From NCBI RefSeq assembly GCF_036323735.1, contig NC_086024.1:133415053-133479052 (forward strand): DNA of 64,000 nt. Direction: 5' to 3'. This document shows, piece by piece, positions 46,885-57,785 of the stretch. A program made the position numbers and the translations under genes. The notes beneath the pieces were generated by a model. It worked only from the letters and a program-made list of their open reading frames with translations. It had not been told where the DNA came from and did not search any database. Source of the stretch: Rattus norvegicus. Its lineage: Eukaryota > Chordata > Mammalia > Rodentia > Muridae. Within the stretch, counting starts at the first letter, position 1. Each line of letters opens with the position of its first letter.

Positions 46885-47225
46885 TCACTGCCTAAGCTCA
46901 GCTGTCCTGAAACTTGCTCTGTGGACCTTGAACTCAGAGATCTACATAGCTCTACTCCTGAATGCTGGGATTAAAGGAAAGTATCACCATACCTGGATTT
47001 AAGTTTTTCTTCATCTAGAACTTGTTCTGTCCCAGGCTGGCCATGAACTCAGAGACTGCCTTGCCTTTGTCTATTGGATTAAAAGATGCGTACTACCAGG
47101 CCTGGGCCTAAGCTTTGCATGGACACCATTCCTCAAGATCTGGATCAAAAGCCTGTGTCTTCCAACCTCAAAATCTGGATCACAGGTGTGTCCTCCATTT
47201 CTGGATTGTAGTTCATTCCAGATTA
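46885..47225 (-). mobile_element. partial LTR copy related to 38546-39112
   Basis: Shared blocks with the left LTR in the same order include CTTGTTCTGTCCCAGGCTGG, ATTAAAAGATGCGTACTACC, GCCTGGGCCTAAGC and TTCTGGATTGTAGTTCATTC. The outer terminus is not intact. It is the likely upstream LTR of the minus-strand provirus or an older solo fragment. Confidence 0.75.
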
Positions 47226-47770
47226 AAAGTCCAAACTATTCCTTACTCAACAGCAAGTGCATAAGCAATAAGCTTACCTGGGTGGGATTTTGCCCAAATC
47301 ACTGCTCCCTTAATGTTTACCTCCTCAAACACAGACAGGACCCAGCTCCATTTCCCTTCCTGGCTCCCCTTTAGTACCCGAACCACACACTTAGTATTTT
47401 TCTTTTGAAGCTCACTATGCTTCACCAAATGCTGTTCCAGACTAAACCACAGCACAGTCTAAACTGGAGTATTTTGGGACCTCTTTTGTCAATGCACCTT
47501 TGTCACTGACAGACTCTTCAGACAAGGGCAAAAAAGGAACCAGCCCTTTCTGCTCCAAAATTTCACAGAAAGCCTCCAGGTCACAAATTAACATTCTTCT
47601 GTCTGACACCTCCTGGGCCGGGTCTGCACAGTTCAAATCATCCTCAGCACCAACGTCTTCCGTATTCCTGTTAGGATGGTCCATTGAGCCCTATTAAAGC
47701 TTCCATGGCTTTCCAAACCCACATTCCTCTAAAGAAAATATGGTTAGGCCTACCATGGCAACGGCTACTA
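47226..47770. other. unassigned, possibly ERV-related sequence
   Basis: Minus-strand open frames of 70 and 80 codons (47243-47455 and 47442-47684) overlap end to end and might be an ERV gag 5' portion, but no diagnostic motif was recognised. Confidence 0.3.
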
Positions 47771-47779
47771 ACTTCTGTC

Positions 47780-48110
47780 CTAGGGTTTCCATTGATGTGA
47801 ACAGACACCATGACCAAGGCAACTTTTTAAAGGACCTTTAATTGGGGCTGGTTTACAGGTTCTGAGGTTCAGTCCATGATCATCAAGGCGGAAGCAGGGC
47901 AGTATCCAGGCAGGCATGGCTCTGCAGGAGCAGAGAGTTCCACATCTTGATCTGAAGGCCAACAGGAGAAGACTGCCTTCCAGGCAGCCAGGAGACAGGT
48001 CTCAAAGCCCACCTCCACAGTGATACACTTCCTCCAACAAGGCCACACCTCCTAATACCACAAACTATAAACCCCACAAACCTATAGACCCCATTACCTA
48101 CCTGTAACCT
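47780..48110. mobile_element. LTR-like rodent repeat
   Basis: GAACAGACACCATGACCAAG, GGGGCTGGTTTACAGGTTCT, CAACAAGGCCACACCTCCTA are hallmarks of a common rodent interspersed family. Family name uncertain. Confidence 0.6.
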
Positions 48111-48189
48111 GCTAATCACACAGTAAGACATCCGAGGACTAGGCTTGGTAGGCACAGTGTGAGTACCCGAGTTTGAATCCTCAGAACTC

Positions 48190-48360
48190 CTTTATCCTAG
48201 CTTTGAAAAACACCATGTCCAAAAGTAACTTGGGAAAGAAAGGGTTAATTTAAACTGACAGCTTTCAGTCCCTCATAAAGGGAACTAAGATTGGGAACCT
48301 TGAGGCAGGAAGAGAAACAGAGGCCACTAGCTTGTTTAGCTTGCTTTCACCTATCATCTC
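48190..48360. mobile_element. LTR-like rodent repeat fragment
   Basis: AAAACACCATGTCCAAAAGT, CTTGGGAAAGAAAGGGTTAA, CTTGAGGCAGGAAGAGAAAC. Same general family style as 26620-26940. Confidence 0.55.
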
Positions 48361-48602
48361 CCCCAAACTTCCAGTGTATCCTGTAAAGATGGGTGTGGTA
48401 GCATGTGCCAGTGACTGTGGTGACCCTACAGTGATGATGGGAGGTTCTTGGGCCAGCTAGCTAGGTGCACAGCAGTTAACAACAAAGAGACCTTGTCTCA
48501 AACATGTGGAAGACCAATAGCTGAGGTTGTCCTATAACCTCTGCATGTGCGCCAAGGTACACATCCACTTTCCCCACTTTCTCTCACACACAGATATTTT
48601 TT

Positions 48603-48676
48603 ACTTTTTTTTTTTTTTTTTCCGGAGCTCAGGACCAAACCCAGGGCCTTACCACTGAGCTAAATCCCCAACCCCT
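48603..48676 (-). mobile_element. ID element with internal deletion
   Basis: A T tail, then GGAGCTCAGGACCAAACCCA joined to CCTTACCACTGAGCTAAATC. The tRNA-like anticodon-side segment between them is missing. Confidence 0.88.
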
Positions 48677-49030
48677 AAATATGCACTTTTAAAGATAAGA
48701 ATCTGGGGGTGGCTCAGAGCTCACTGTTTAGAGTGCTTGTTGTAGATGTGGGACCCCCAGCCTCATGGTTAGCACTCCTTACCATACTTGTAATCCAGGA
48801 AACGGCAACTGTGACAGGCTTTACCTCTAAGATGTTTGCTTTGGGAGAGGTGAATGAGAGACCATGCCAGCTTTGCCTAATTCTCTTTCTAAAGCCCTGT
48901 GTCAAGGATTTTCTTACTACTGACTCACTTTTCCCTTTGAGAAAATAATCACAAATAGACATCACTTACATGTCATCTGAGGATAAGTATTTTTTATATT
49001 ACAAATTATGACACCAATGAATCCCAAATA

Positions 49031-49215
49031 TTTTAAAGATTTATTTATTTTATGCATATGAGTATACTGTAGCTGTCTTCAGACACACTTGAAGAGGGCA
49101 TATCGGATCCCATTACAGATGGTTGGGAGCCACCATGTTGGTTGCTGGGATTTGAACTCAGGACCTCTGGAAGAGCAGTCAGTGCTCTTAACCGCTGAGC
49201 CATCTCTCCAGCCCC
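49031..49215 (-). mobile_element. B2 SINE
   Basis: Complete reverse-complement B2 with head GAGCCATCTCTCCAGCCCCC at the right end. Confidence 0.94.
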
Positions 49216-49402
49216 CAAATTCCAATTTTTAATACTTCTTTTTCATATGTATGTGTGCCTGAGTGTATGTGTATACACCATGCATACAGGAGCTGTAGAG
49301 GCCAGAAGAGGACATTAGATCCCTGTAATGGATTCACGGGCGTCTGTGAGCCACCATATGGGTGTTGGTAACCGAACTCCTGTCCTCTGCAAGAGCAGCA
49401 AG
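49216..49402 (-). mobile_element. B3/B4-type SINE, old
   Basis: CATGCATACAGGAGCTGTAG, GAGCCACCATATGGGTGTTG, CTCTGCAAGAGCAGCAAG. Directly abuts the B2 at its left. Confidence 0.7.
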
Positions 49403-49611
49403 TCCCACCCTGTTTGTTTTGAGATAAGGTCTGACACATCGGAGGACAGCTTCCAATTCTATGTAGCTTGAGATAACCTTGATCTCCACCTTCTGAAAGT
49501 TATGGTTATATAGATGTGGGACACCATGCTGGTCTACAAAGTGCTGGACCAGCAGCACCCTGTCAACCAAGCCGAGCGACCGATTCACTTCTCAGTGTTT
49601 TTTTAACTTCA

Positions 49612-49770
49612 GTTTTGTTATTGTTTGGTTTTGAAAGATAGGGTTTCTCTATGTAGCCCTAGCTGTCTTGAAATTCACTCTGTAAGTCAGGCTGGCCTTG
49701 ACCTCAGACCTCCACCTGCCTCTGCCTCCTGAGTAATGGAATTAAAGGTATATGCCACTGCCTGGTGATT
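49612..49770 (-). mobile_element. B1 SINE
   Basis: GATAGGGTTTCTCTATGTAG, TCAGGCTGGCCTTGACCTCA, ACCTGCCTCTGCCTCCTGAG. Confidence 0.9.
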
Positions 49771-50119
49771 TCTTAGTGTTTTCAATGATCTTCTAGATCC
49801 GTGTCTAATTTTCAGCTGTTTTATTGTTTGCTTACAAGTGTGGCAATTTATACCACCCAAGAGACTTTAAGGACTTAACACAAGGGTTGGTTCCTTCTAG
49901 ACTTAGCCTCAAAGAACATTTCTTCCCTTTCCCTGAACCCCAATGAAATGTCATCCCTTCACCAGGCCATGTGCTCAGAACCACGGAGAGCTACAGAAAC
50001 AAAGATCTGCCCCAGGATCTCCTGACCCAGTCAGCTGTCTTTGTTCCAAGGGGCCCACAGTGTCCAGTATTAGGCCAGCTCTTTCCAATGTTCCCAGACC
50101 TCAGAGAACATGTGTTTCA

Positions 50120-50325
50120 GGGGTAGAGTAATGGCTCAGAAATTTAGAGCACTGGCTGCTCTTATAAAAGACCAGGATTGATTCCCAGCACCTACATGGT
50201 GGTTCATAACCATCTATAACTCCAGTTCTAGGGAACTTGACATCTTCTGACTTCTGTGGGTTAATATGCACATACATGGTGCACATACATATATGCAGGC
50301 AAAACATTCATGCATAGTAAAAAAT
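50120..50325 (+). mobile_element. B3 SINE
   Basis: GGGGTAGAGTAATGGCTCAG head, CCCAGCACCTACATGGTGGT, AACTCCAGTTCTAGGG, and ATGCAGGCAAAACATTCATG tail. Confidence 0.85.
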
Positions 50326-50849
50326 ATTTTTTTTAGGAAACACAGGGACATACATGCAGGCATGTATTCATACATTTAAAAAAATGTTTCTTCGGAAGAG
50401 CAGAAACACTGATGGGTATGTCCTTATAGATTGAGGACAACAGTTTCCGCAGAGTGATACAAAAACACATTCCAAGGATGCTTACAAAAGATGTCATCCG
50501 AACTACCTTGCAAGAAGAGAAAGCTGAAGGAGATGACCTTTTGACATAGGTAGCAAGGGAGTGGGACAATGAGACCTGAGGCTGAGCTCTTGAGGAGTGT
50601 CTGTCCTGAGGCCCTCGGAAATTCCAGGAAAGCTGAACAAGCTAGGAATCTGCATAGTAACGTAGGAAAACTTAAGGGATGCTTGGGGGAAGGGGGAAGG
50701 GCAGAGCACAGGCGAGGCTGGCTTTTGAGGCTGCATGGACACAGTAGTAGCCAGAATGGGTATGAATGCTTGGGAAGCATTTAAGAGGTAAATTTAACAA
50801 TCTGGTATCTCCCAAGGGGAACTGGGGGAAGGAGTCAAAACTGGTGCCT

Positions 50850-51000
50850 CAAATGCCACCAACAGACTGCCCTACAGGTGTGCCTATGGGGCATTTTCTT
50901 GATTAGTGTTTGATGTGAGAGGGCCCAGCCCTCTGTGGGCAGTGGCACCACTGGGCAGGCTGTCCTGTCTGGTATACTCAAGCTGAGCAAGCCAAACCAA
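50850..51000. mobile_element. LTR-like rodent repeat fragment
   Basis: GGCATTTTCTTGATTAGTGT, GAGGGCCCAGCCCTCTGTGG, and TGAGCAAGCCAAACCAAGGA belong to the same common rodent family as 16630-16835, in the same orientation. Confidence 0.65.
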
Positions 51001-51029
51001 GGAAGCAATTGAAATGATGGCGAGGCAAG

Positions 51030-51205
51030 AGAAGGCTCATCAGCTTAGAGTTCTTGGGGCTCTTGCTGAGAAGTTTGGTTCCCAACACCCACCCTGGGTA
51101 GCTAAAACTGCATCTAACTCCAACTCCAGGGGATCTGACACCCTCTTCTAGACTCTGAAAGCACCTGCATGCATGTGTGTACACACACACATGAGATACT
51201 GAGAT
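51030..51205 (+). mobile_element. B3 SINE
   Basis: GGCTCATCAGCTTAGAGTTC, CCCAACACCCACCCTGGGTA, AACTCCAACTCCAGGGGATC, and a CA-rich tail. Confidence 0.75.
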
Positions 51206-51713
51206 GATTAAAGTTAAAGGTTCGGTGTAGCTCAGGTTGAGAGTCAAGGGCTGTGACAGTGTGCAGTTGTTAAATGGCATGGGGAGAGCTGCTTTGAGTA
51301 TGATCTGGTCAGAAAACCACTAGGAAAGCATTCAGGCACTCTACACTAGTATTCTGGGCACAAAGAATGCACTGGTTATGAAGAACAGCACAGGAACACT
51401 CCCAATTCTCTCCTCAGGTCAAACAGTGTGCCATGATTGTGTTTTCAAGATGAGAAATTTTACTCATGTTGCTCCTAACACTAAGCAATTCTTCCAGTAG
51501 TTGGTAGTACAAAGATATCCACCTATCTGTGTCTGTCTGTCTGTCTTATGACCCTGCCTGGCTGTGGCCCTGAATAGAGTCCTTTCTCCCCCTCCCCCAT
51601 CCTTTAACCTATACTTTAACTACAAAAGGGAGGAAGAATCTGAAACAGCAACTGCCTACTACTTGGAACTAGTGTGTCTCCTTTCCTTGTCTCTGGGCTA
51701 CTGTTTCTCTTAG

Positions 51714-51797
51714 GTGTTGGCTGGTAACTTCACCAAGACAATGGCCCTGTGGTCTTCACTGGGAGTGGCACTGATGGCATCTAGGGCCCTGCATATG
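51714..51797 (+). other. candidate exon (84 bp) with good splice sites
   Basis: A pyrimidine-rich acceptor (CTACTGTTTCTCTTAG, ending 51713) and a donor (ATG|GTAAGC at 51798) bracket 84 bp. The segment is open in the frame starting at 51714 for 28 codons. I recognise no protein match. Splice sites of this quality arise by chance in long DNA, so this is a suggestion only. Confidence 0.25.
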
Positions 51798-52456
51798 GTA
51801 AGCACATATGAGAACTGCACTTCTAGCCTAGTTTCCACGATTAACCCCTAAGTTCAAGTGTCAATTCAGAACAAAGAATGGCTCATAAAAACACATAAAA
51901 ATTAACCTGTCTGCTGCTGTCTCTGTGAGCTGGTTAATTAATGTCTTCATCAGAGTTCTGTGACTTGACTTTATAAACATTTAAGACATTGGACTTTATT
52001 ACTCCTTCAGATGGCAGTCTGCATTAAAGGCCACTCTGCAGCAGCACTGGCCTCAACACTTCTATTCTGTTAAACTTCCAAGTCACGGCTGGGACGCTTC
52101 TTCCTCTCAGAGGTTTATTCTATGAAGCTAGGATGGACACTGTTTTCAACTCTCTGCTCTTCCTGAGACAGATAGGGGGGCTGAAGAGATGGTTCTGTGA
52201 TTAAACGGAGTTTAGTTCCCAGTGCCTACATTCATTGGTGGCTGCCTGTAAGATTCAGCTACAGGGAATCTGGTCTCTGTGGACACCTGTACTTGTGTGC
52301 TCAAGACGACCCATAACTAAAAATAAATAAAAGCTAGGTAGGCACTAGTGAACTGTGTTCATAGTCAACCTCCGCTCTCATCTACGCACCGCTTGCTTGT
52401 CAAAGCATCTATATATGCTTCTGACTTCACAGAACCCCTTCTCCAGCATAGAAACG

Positions 52457-53690
52457 ACCAGATAACTTCCCCCTGTACACACTCTTCCCTCCACCACACT
52501 GACCAGGTAACCTCCCCCTGTACACACTCTTTTCCCTCCACCACACTGACCAGGTAACTTCCCCCTGTACACACTATTCCCTCCACCACACTGACCAGGT
52601 AACCTCCCCCTGTACACACTCTTTTCCCTCCACCACACTGACCAGGTAACTTCCCCCTGTACACACTCTTCCCTCCACCACACTGACCAGGTAACCTCCC
52701 CTTGAACACACTCTTCCCTCCACCACACTGACCAGGTAACTTCCCCCTGTACACACTCTTCCCCTCCACCACACTGACCAGGTAACTTCCCCCTGTACAC
52801 ACTCTTCCCTCCACCACACTGACCAGGTAACCTCCCCCTGTACACACTCTTCCCTCCACCACACTGACCAGGTAACCTCCCCCTGTACACACTCTTCCCC
52901 TCCACCACACTGACCAGGTAACTTCCCCCTTTACACACTCTTCCCTCCACCACACTGACCAGGTAACCTCCCCCTGTACACACTCTTCCCTCCACCACAC
53001 TGACCAGGTAACCTCCCCCTGTACACACTCTTCCCTCCACCACACTGACCAGGTAACTTCCCCCTGTACACACTCTTCCCTCCACCACACTGACCAGGTA
53101 ACTTCCCCCTGAACACACTCTTTTCCCTCCACCACACTGACCAGGTAACTTCCCCCTGTACACACTCTTCCCTCCACCACACTGACCAGGTAACCTCCCC
53201 CTGTACACACTCTTCCCTCCACCACACTGACCAGGTAACCTCCCCCTGTACACACTCTTCCCTCCACCACACTGACCAGGTAACTTCCCCCTGTACACAC
53301 TCTTCCCCTCCACCACACTGACCAGGTAACCTCCCCCTGAACACACTCTTCCCCTCCACCACACTGACCAGGTAACTTCCCCCTGTACACACTCTTCCCT
53401 CCACCACACTGACCAGGTAACTTCCCCCTGAACACACTCTTTTCCCTCCACCACACTGACCAGGTAACTTCCCCCTGTACACACTCTTCCCTCCACCACA
53501 CTGACCAGGTAACTTCCCCCTGTACACACTCTTCCCTCCACCACACTGACCAGGTAACTTCCCCCTGTACACACTCTTCCCCTCCACCACACTGACCAGG
53601 TAACTTCCCCCTGTACACACTCTTCCCCTCCACCACACTGACCAGGTAACTTCCCCCTGTACACACTCTTCCCCTCCACCACACTGACCT
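52457..53690 (+). repeat. minisatellite, about 27 tandem units of 45-47 bp
   Basis: Each unit contains CCACACTGACCAGGTAAC, then (C/T)TCCCCCTGTACACACTCTTC and CCCTCCA. I counted 27 units by eye. Units differ in length through CTTCCCTCC / CTTCCCCTCC / CTTTTCCCTCC, plus a C/T change after GTAAC and a GTACAC/GAACAC change. The unit has no stop codon on the minus strand in any frame and is not a multiple of 3, so very long minus-strand frames (up to 477 codons) appear. They are artefacts. Confidence 0.97.
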
Positions 53691-55855
53691 GCTTCAAACA
53701 CACAGAGAAGGCAACTCCTGGCAATTTCATATTCCAACAGCTTTGCAGTGAAATGTGGTTACAAACACTAGCATGGTAATGTAACTGACTGGGAGATAGA
53801 CAGACACACACAAATATGACATAAAGTAGAGGGGCTAGCTGGGGAGAGGAAGAGGGTTAGTAGGAGCAGGAGTGGTGTATGTTTATTGAAATACATTGTA
53901 TCTGTATGAAAATGTCAACATAAAACCTGTTATTACATATCAATTGGAAAGCACTGTATGAACAAAGAAAAATAGAAGACCAAGGATGTACAAACAATAA
54001 AATACCAAATAAATGGTGTAGGTTTACGGACATGACATGGGATGCTTCATAGACTATTTCACCCAGATCCAAACTCTAAACCTACTATATGCATTGACTT
54101 CAGGGGTGTATTTCTTTTGTAGTTCACATGTTAAGATCTAAAAGTAAAACAAAGATTCCCTAGCTTCTACAACTAAAAAAAACACTCCATTTTTTCCTGT
54201 CTAGCTCTAATAGTTTCAATTCTTAACTGAGGCAGAGTCAAATTATTATTTGCATTAACTATACAGTAACTAGACAATAACCTGAAAGCATGATCAGCCA
54301 GGTGTAGTGGTGCCTGCCCTGCAATCCCAGCCCTGAAAAGGCGGAGGCAAAGATGGCTGTGAGTTTCCAAGCAGCCTAGGCTTCCTAACAAGACTGTCTC
54401 CTGACCAATTTCATCAATCAGCCAAATAATTAGCTGTTAAGCAAACAGCATGAATATAGGGCTTGAGCCAACCCAAACCATCAAATACAGTAATATGGTG
54501 CAGTCAGATTTTCTCTTTTCTTTTTGAGACAAGTTGTATGTAGCCCAGACTTTCCCATAACTTTTGGTGATCCTGTCTCAGCTTCCTGAGTACTGGAAGT
54601 TCAACCACAAGACCGTGCTTGTCTACAAACATTTAATAATTGGCCTGATTTTCTTCAAAGGATGAGGCTGGGTCTGGTAGCACATGTCTTTCTTTAACCT
54701 TAGCACTCAAGAGGCAGAGGCAGGTAAATCTCTGAGTTTGAGGCCAGCCTGGTCAATATTTCATGTTCTAGGACAGCAAGATTTATATAATAAAAGGACA
54801 CCCCCTCCTTTGGGTAGCTGTGTGATATAATGCTTACCTAGTATACATGACTTACACAAGTAAATTCTCAAAAAATCCAGCTTGGATAAGAGGTATCAGG
54901 TTCTCTTTAACGGACATTTGTCTATTCTTAGCCCCCTCCCAGCCTTCCCTCGTTCGTGCCTTAAATCAAATCTAAGTTTCAGAAAAATGAGAAATGACAG
55001 CAATTTCAGAGACATCAAAGCTTCTGCTCATATAGGTGGGAGGAAACAGCACGCAACTACTGGTGTAAGAGAAATGTCTGTCAATAATCATTTGTCTTTA
55101 TTCCGAGATTAAGGGATTCAGGGTTGGGTGTGGTAGCACAAATGTGTAACTTCAAACCTAGCAATCAGGAGAAGACAGTTTGGAGACAGAGTGGGATATG
55201 TAGTGAACCCAGAAACGAGATATTTATTTCAGAAGAATATACATGTAGCCAAGGCTGGCTTTAAACTCCCGACTGACTCCCCTCCCCAAAGATTATAAAC
55301 ATGCACAAGCACACGTTGTTTCGACTTTAAGTAGTATGTTTAAAACTATAAGATGCTCAACTGTTTAAACTAAGTTGACCTTATTTTAATGCAGTTTAGA
55401 ATACTAACAATTCCAGTAAGTAAGAGTAAACCAGAATATTCAACAGAGGAAGTTAAATCTAAGAAACAAGTATACAACATCTGGTTCAAAGGTTCGGTTC
55501 TTGGAGGGAAAAAAGCAATCTTTATGTTGCCTTAAACTACACCTCGTCTACCGAAAGGATACACAGAAGAAACACTTTGCTACAATGTATCTTAATCAGA
55601 TTTGAACCAGGAAAAACTAAGCTGTTATAGTGGGGAAAGCACAAAAGACATGGAATTTTCAAGGAGGCAAATGCAAAGATTTTGGGGCAAAAGAAATATT
55701 TACGAGCGAGGAACAGGCGAAGCCTGTGTCAAGTTATTCAAAGATAGAAAGCTACAATAGTGGAGTCGCACGACTGGAGCAGCCCAGACCCTTAGTTCCA
55801 ACAGGCACCCAACGGCTCGGTCTCCGGTTTCCGCGGGTCATAAAAGAATAACGGA
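53691..55855. other. mostly unassigned sequence upstream of the Yy1 CpG island
   Basis: No gene recognised. Diverged B1 remnants are visible at about 54296-54395 (+), 54517-54622 (-) and 54663-54782 (+). Confidence 0.5.
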
Positions 55856-56077
55856 CACATTTCCAACGGTGAACCCTAGGCTGCGCGCGCCGCTTCCGCC
55901 TGCCGCGCTCGCCCTAGCGCGCCGCCCACCGGCACGCGACCCACAAAGCCCAGGACCACTAGCACACGGCGGGGAATGCCTTCGGTGCCACCACTCGCCG
56001 AAACCAGCAGTCAAGAGCAAAGGCAAAACAAACAGAAAAACAAAAAACAAGCACAGGCGTTTCTCGTCAGAGCAGAC

Positions 56078-56083
56078 TTTATT
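56078..56083 (-). terminator. polyadenylation signal on the strand divergent from Yy1
   Basis: The + strand reads TTTATT within an otherwise GC-rich island, i.e. AATAAA for a transcript running leftwards from the Yy1 promoter. Such early signals commonly terminate promoter-upstream antisense RNA. No exon structure was found. Confidence 0.3.
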
Positions 56084-56340
56084 GCGGCGACACGGCCGCT
56101 GTTCGCACGCTCCGCCGGCAGCACACCAGCCCCAGGCGCGCGCCCCCCTTCACCCCAGCTCCAGTTACCGTGCGCCGGGGTCGCGCGGAAAGTTCGCCGA
56201 CTCCAGAGGCGGAAGGCGCAGCGCCGACGCCCCACTCCTGCCAGCGACTGAGGCCCCAAGCGGCGGTTTTGTCACTGTTGCACCGTGGATGGCGGGGTTC
56301 GCGCGACGCGGAGCGCCGTAAGGCGACGGCGGCGCGGAGC

Positions 56341-56348
56341 TGACGTCA
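56341..56348 (+). promoter_or_regulatory. CRE (TGACGTCA)
   Basis: A perfect palindromic cAMP-response element 0.6 kb upstream of the Yy1 start codon, inside the CpG island. CREB/ATF family proteins bind this sequence. Confidence 0.75.
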
Positions 56349-56463
56349 CGCGCCAGGGGCCAGCCAGCGCGCGTGAGGGTCACCACGCCCCCTAACCCAG
56401 CGGCCCCCAATCCGGAGGAGCCTGGTTTAGTAGGCGGGGCCTCGGCGACTAGAGAAGTAGTGC

Positions 56464-56470
56464 GATTGGT
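56464..56470 (-). promoter_or_regulatory. inverted CCAAT box
   Basis: GATTGGT on the + strand (ACCAATC on the minus strand) at about 0.5 kb upstream of the Yy1 ATG, a usual distance for an NF-Y site near a TATA-less start. Confidence 0.55.
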
Positions 56471-56534
56471 AGGGAGGGAGGAGCGAGAGCCAGAACAGCG
56501 AGTGGGATCGAGGCGGGGCGGGCCGAGACCCCTG

Positions 56535-56549
56535 CGGAAGTCTCGCGAG
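56535..56549 (+). promoter_or_regulatory. ETS site next to TCTCGCGAG element
   Basis: CGGAAG (56535-56540) directly abuts TCTCGCGAG (56541-56549). The TCTCGCGAGA palindrome and ETS sites are known core elements of TATA-less CpG promoters, so transcription of Yy1 probably starts near here. The exact start cannot be seen from sequence. Confidence 0.65.
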
Positions 56550-57701
<1,152 letters not shown>

Positions 57702-57709
57702 TGATGGGC

Positions 57710-57785
57710 GCCGCCATCTTCTCCGCCCGGGCAAGTATGGCGGCCCCAAAAGATGGCGGGGGCGGCGGGCCGCGAAGATGGCGGC
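57710..57785. promoter_or_regulatory. Yy1: cluster of YY1 consensus sites in Yy1 intron 1
   Basis: Three full consensus-type sites: 57710-57720 (GCCGCCATCTT, minus), 57750-57760 (AAGATGGCGGG, plus) and 57775-57785 (AAGATGGCGGC, plus). A further ATGGCGGC core lies at 57737-57744, and a weaker AATGGCG at 57817-57823. Clustered YY1 sites in the first intron of Yy1 have been reported to mediate autoregulation in mammals. Confidence 0.85.

Noticed and set aside
52457..53690. CRISPR-like array
   Set aside because: Units are contiguous and nearly identical with no unique spacers, and the DNA is mammalian. It is a minisatellite.
52365..53811. Minus-strand open frames of 96, 268, 439 and 477 codons
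   Set aside because: They lie over the minisatellite. The unit lacks stops in all three minus frames and its length is not a multiple of three, so long frames arise automatically. Composition is purely periodic.
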